7,297 bases of DNA from an uncultured Clostridia bacterium (GTDB lineage: Bacteria; Bacillota; Clostridia; Christensenellales; Aristaeellaceae), in the NCBI GenBank assembly GCA_934631055.1, contig CAKTXP010000121.1, positions 1-7,297 on the forward strand, in the 5' to 3' direction. A program made the translations under genes and the position numbers. Each line of letters begins with the position of its first letter. Position 1 is the first letter of the stretch. The notes below the pieces were generated by a model. It did not search any database. It was not told the DNA's origin and worked only from the letters and a program-made list of their open reading frames with translations. Shown here piece by piece: positions 5,974 through 7,297 of the stretch.

Positions 5974-6002
5974 AATATATGGCGGTGAATCCGTCTTGAA
6001 AA
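5974..6002 (-). promoter_or_regulatory. Putative promoter of the amidohydrolase gene
   Basis: On the minus strand TTTTCA (complement of 5997-6002) and TATATT (complement of 5974-5979) are 17 bases apart, matching consensus at 4/6 and 5/6 positions. The -35 lies within the downstream arm of the terminator at 5991-6036. The predicted start near 5967 leaves a leader of about 26 bases. Confidence 0.35.
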
Positions 6003-6036
6003 ACCCGCCCGAAACCGGACGGATTTTTCAAGACGG
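5991..6036 (-). terminator. Bidirectional terminator between the potD-like and amidohydrolase genes
   Basis: On the minus strand CCGTCCG, GTTT and CGGGCGG (one mismatch) are followed by GTTTTTC, a classic intrinsic terminator for the potD-like transcript. Outside this core, CCGTCTTGAAAAA (5991-6003) and TTTTTCAAGACGG (6024-6036) are perfect 13-bp inverted arms. A matching T run therefore follows the stem on the plus strand as well. It lies about 160 bases beyond the potD-like stop codon and should uncouple the two genes. Confidence 0.85.
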
Positions 6037-6090
6037 GGCAGCTTTCGCTGCCCCGCCGAAAAAAGCTTTGGGTTTTACCCCCCCAAAAGC
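6035..6090 (-). repeat. Double-hairpin region, possible divergent repeat copy D
   Basis: Read on the minus strand, hairpin one is GCTTTTGGG with CCCAAAGC (arms complement of 6082-6090 and 6065-6072), around a GGTA-containing loop as in copy A. Hairpin two is GGGGCAGC with GCTGCCCC (6035-6042 and 6047-6054). The order resembles copies A-C, but the conserved TTCGCTTCGC tail is absent. Kinship is therefore uncertain. Confidence 0.4.
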
Positions 6091-6178
6091 CCATCAAGAA
6101 CATAAAGCTCTTGGATTTTCCGCTTTAGGAACTCATTTTTGCAAGGTTTGCTGTCAACATCCTTCGGCGGAAGTGAGT

Positions 6179-6193
6179 GCGGGCTCAGCCCGC
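6179..6193 (-). other. Stem-loop directly after the potD-like stop codon
   Basis: GCGGGC (6179-6184) and GCCCGC (6188-6193) form a 6-bp GC stem with a three-base loop, starting at the first base after the TAA. No U tract follows. It may protect the 3' end of the mRNA. The remaining sequence from 6091 to 6178 shows only a weak imperfect hairpin (6095-6113) and no gene. Confidence 0.45.
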
Positions 6194-7252
6194 TTACTGC
6201 ATGCTCAGCTTGAACTTCGTCCAGATGTCCTGGAATTTCTGCTCATCCTCGCTGGACAGGTTGCGGACATATTCCGCATCGCTCAGGCGGTCAAAGATGC
6301 CGTTGAAGACCGGATTGCTCAGGTATGCCTCGGACAGATACGCCTTGGCGGCTTCGTTCGGGCAGCAGTAGTACTGCCACTCGGCGCAGGTCGCCGCGAC
6401 TTCCGGACGCAGCAGATACTGGAGGAATACGTTCGCGTTCTTGGCGTGCGGCGCGTTCACCGGAATGAAGCAGCCGTCGATGCCGAAGCCCAGACCCTCT
6501 TCCGGCCAGACGACCTTCAGATCCGGATTGGCATCCAGCGCGAGCGCAACGAACGGGGTGAAGGTGTAGGCGACGGAGATATCGCCGGAGACCAGATAGT
6601 TGTGCAGGTTCTCATATTCCAGAACATGGATGTTGGAACGCAGAGAATCGAGCTTTTCGGCGGCTTCCGCAAGGACGGCGTCGTCGGTGGTGTTCATGCT
6701 CTGGTGCATGGAGAGCAGCACCATGCCGATGGTCACGCGCGCGTCGTCGATGAGACCGATGCTGTCCTCAAGGGACGGATCCCAGAGGTCGTTGAAGCCC
6801 TTGATGTCGATATCCACAACGGACGGATCGTAGACGATCAGCGGGATGCCGCTGACATACGGAACGACATACTGGTTGTCCGGATCAAAGAACTGATGGG
6901 TGAAGCCCTCGTTCAGGTTGGCGTAGTTATCGACGATGGACGTGTCGAATGGCTGCATCAGACCCGCTTCACGCGTGGTGTTGAGCATATAGTCGCTCGC
7001 CAGAACGATGTCGTAGTCGCCGCCGTTCACCGCGGAGAGCTTCTCGTACATCTCTTCGTTGCTGGAGAAGGTCGCGTAGTTGACTTTGATGCCCGTCTCC
7101 TGCTCGAACGGCTTGATGACGGTCTCGTAGTCGATGTAGCCTTCCCAAGTGAAGATATTGAGTACGGCCTCGTCAGTCGCGTTTGTGGTTTCCGCCAGCG
7201 CGCAGGCGCTCAGAGAAAGCAGCGCCAGCAGTACACAGAGAATCTTCTTCAT
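6194..7252 (-). CDS. potD: PotD-like polyamine-type ABC transporter substrate-binding lipoprotein
   Basis: The 352-residue extracytoplasmic binding protein would deliver solute to an ABC importer. MKKILCVLLALLSLSAC ends in a good lipobox (LSAC, Cys17), so it is probably a lipoprotein; cleavage after ALA (18-20) is the alternative. The mature part follows E. coli PotD from start to end: IFTWEGYIDYETVIKPFEQ, GGDYDIVLASDYML, a DDAR block and LLRPEVA. Against PotD, ligand-site residues W36, Y39, S86, Y88, D170, D259 and Y295 are kept. Glu171 becomes V173, Trp229 becomes Y229 and Trp255 becomes G257. An amine ligand is likely, but spermidine/putrescine specificity is not assured. ATG 7252 follows AAGGAGGA (complement of 7261-7268), which decides the start over an upstream in-frame TTG. 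In the 45 bases upstream, a possible TATATT -10 (complement of 7283-7288) or the last codons of an upstream gene ending in TGA are both possible. potABC genes would lie beyond the right edge. A terminator follows at 5991-6036. Confidence 0.88.
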   Translation of the reverse strand: MKKILCVLLALLSLSACALAETTNATDEAVLNIFTWEGYIDYETVIKPFEQETGIKVNYATFSSNEEMYEKLSAVNGGDYDIVLASDYMLNTTREAGLMQPFDTSIVDNYANLNEGFTHQFFDPDNQYVVPYVSGIPLIVYDPSVVDIDIKGFNDLWDPSLEDSIGLIDDARVTIGMVLLSMHQSMNTTDDAVLAEAAEKLDSLRSNIHVLEYENLHNYLVSGDISVAYTFTPFVALALDANPDLKVVWPEEGLGFGIDGCFIPVNAPHAKNANVFLQYLLRPEVAATCAEWQYYCCPNEAAKAYLSEAYLSNPVFNGIFDRLSDAEYVRNLSSEDEQKFQDIWTKFKLSMQ

Positions 7253-7297
7253 GTTCCTGTTCCTCCTTATCAAGGAATGGTCAATATATTCAAACGC

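Overview
The window looks like a chromosomal segment of a fairly GC-rich, Gram-positive anaerobe of the Bacillota (class Clostridia, probably a gut lineage). This is an inference. It rests on AGGAGG-type ribosome binding sites, a near-consensus sigma-A promoter, U-tract terminators, a DUF3048 (YerB-like) exported protein, and a secreted FMN-plus-FAD fumarate-reductase-like enzyme of a type common in gut Clostridia. No rRNA, tRNA, CRISPR array, transposase or phage gene is visible.

Layout, left to right. (1) The first 326 bases hold the start of an unrecognised minus-strand gene that runs off the left edge. (2) Bases 327-810 are non-coding: a divergent control region with an inverted repeat, a double-hairpin repeat (copy A), a short tandem repeat, a palindrome beside a putative promoter, and a structured leader. 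(3) 811-2019 (+) encodes an exported DUF3048 protein, followed by a terminator. (4) 2262-2290 is a near-consensus promoter for 2324-4171 (+), a secreted flavin reductase with all recognisable fumarate reductase active-site residues and a covalent-FMN motif; a strong terminator follows. (5) 4228-4552 is a convergent intergenic region holding repeat copies B and C in opposite orientation around a perfect 20-bp palindrome, so that about 160 bp forms one large imperfect inverted repeat. (6) 4553-5941 (-) encodes a D-aminoacylase-family amidohydrolase with an unusual metal-ligand substitution. (7) 5942-6193 holds a bidirectional terminator and a divergent repeat copy D. (8) 6194-7252 (-) encodes a PotD-like polyamine-type substrate-binding lipoprotein.

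The genes do not form one operon. Each complete gene appears to have its own terminator, and two pairs are divergent or convergent. Three of the four complete genes encode exported proteins: a secreted reductase that would take electrons from a membrane flavin chain, a solute-binding lipoprotein for an ABC importer, and a DUF3048 protein of unknown role. The amidohydrolase is the one cytoplasmic enzyme and would release amino acids from N-acyl-D-amino acids or related compounds. I see no coherent new multi-gene system. The most unusual signals are the dispersed double-hairpin repeat with compensating stem changes, the large palindrome at 4278-4438, and the His-to-Asp change in the amidohydrolase metal site.
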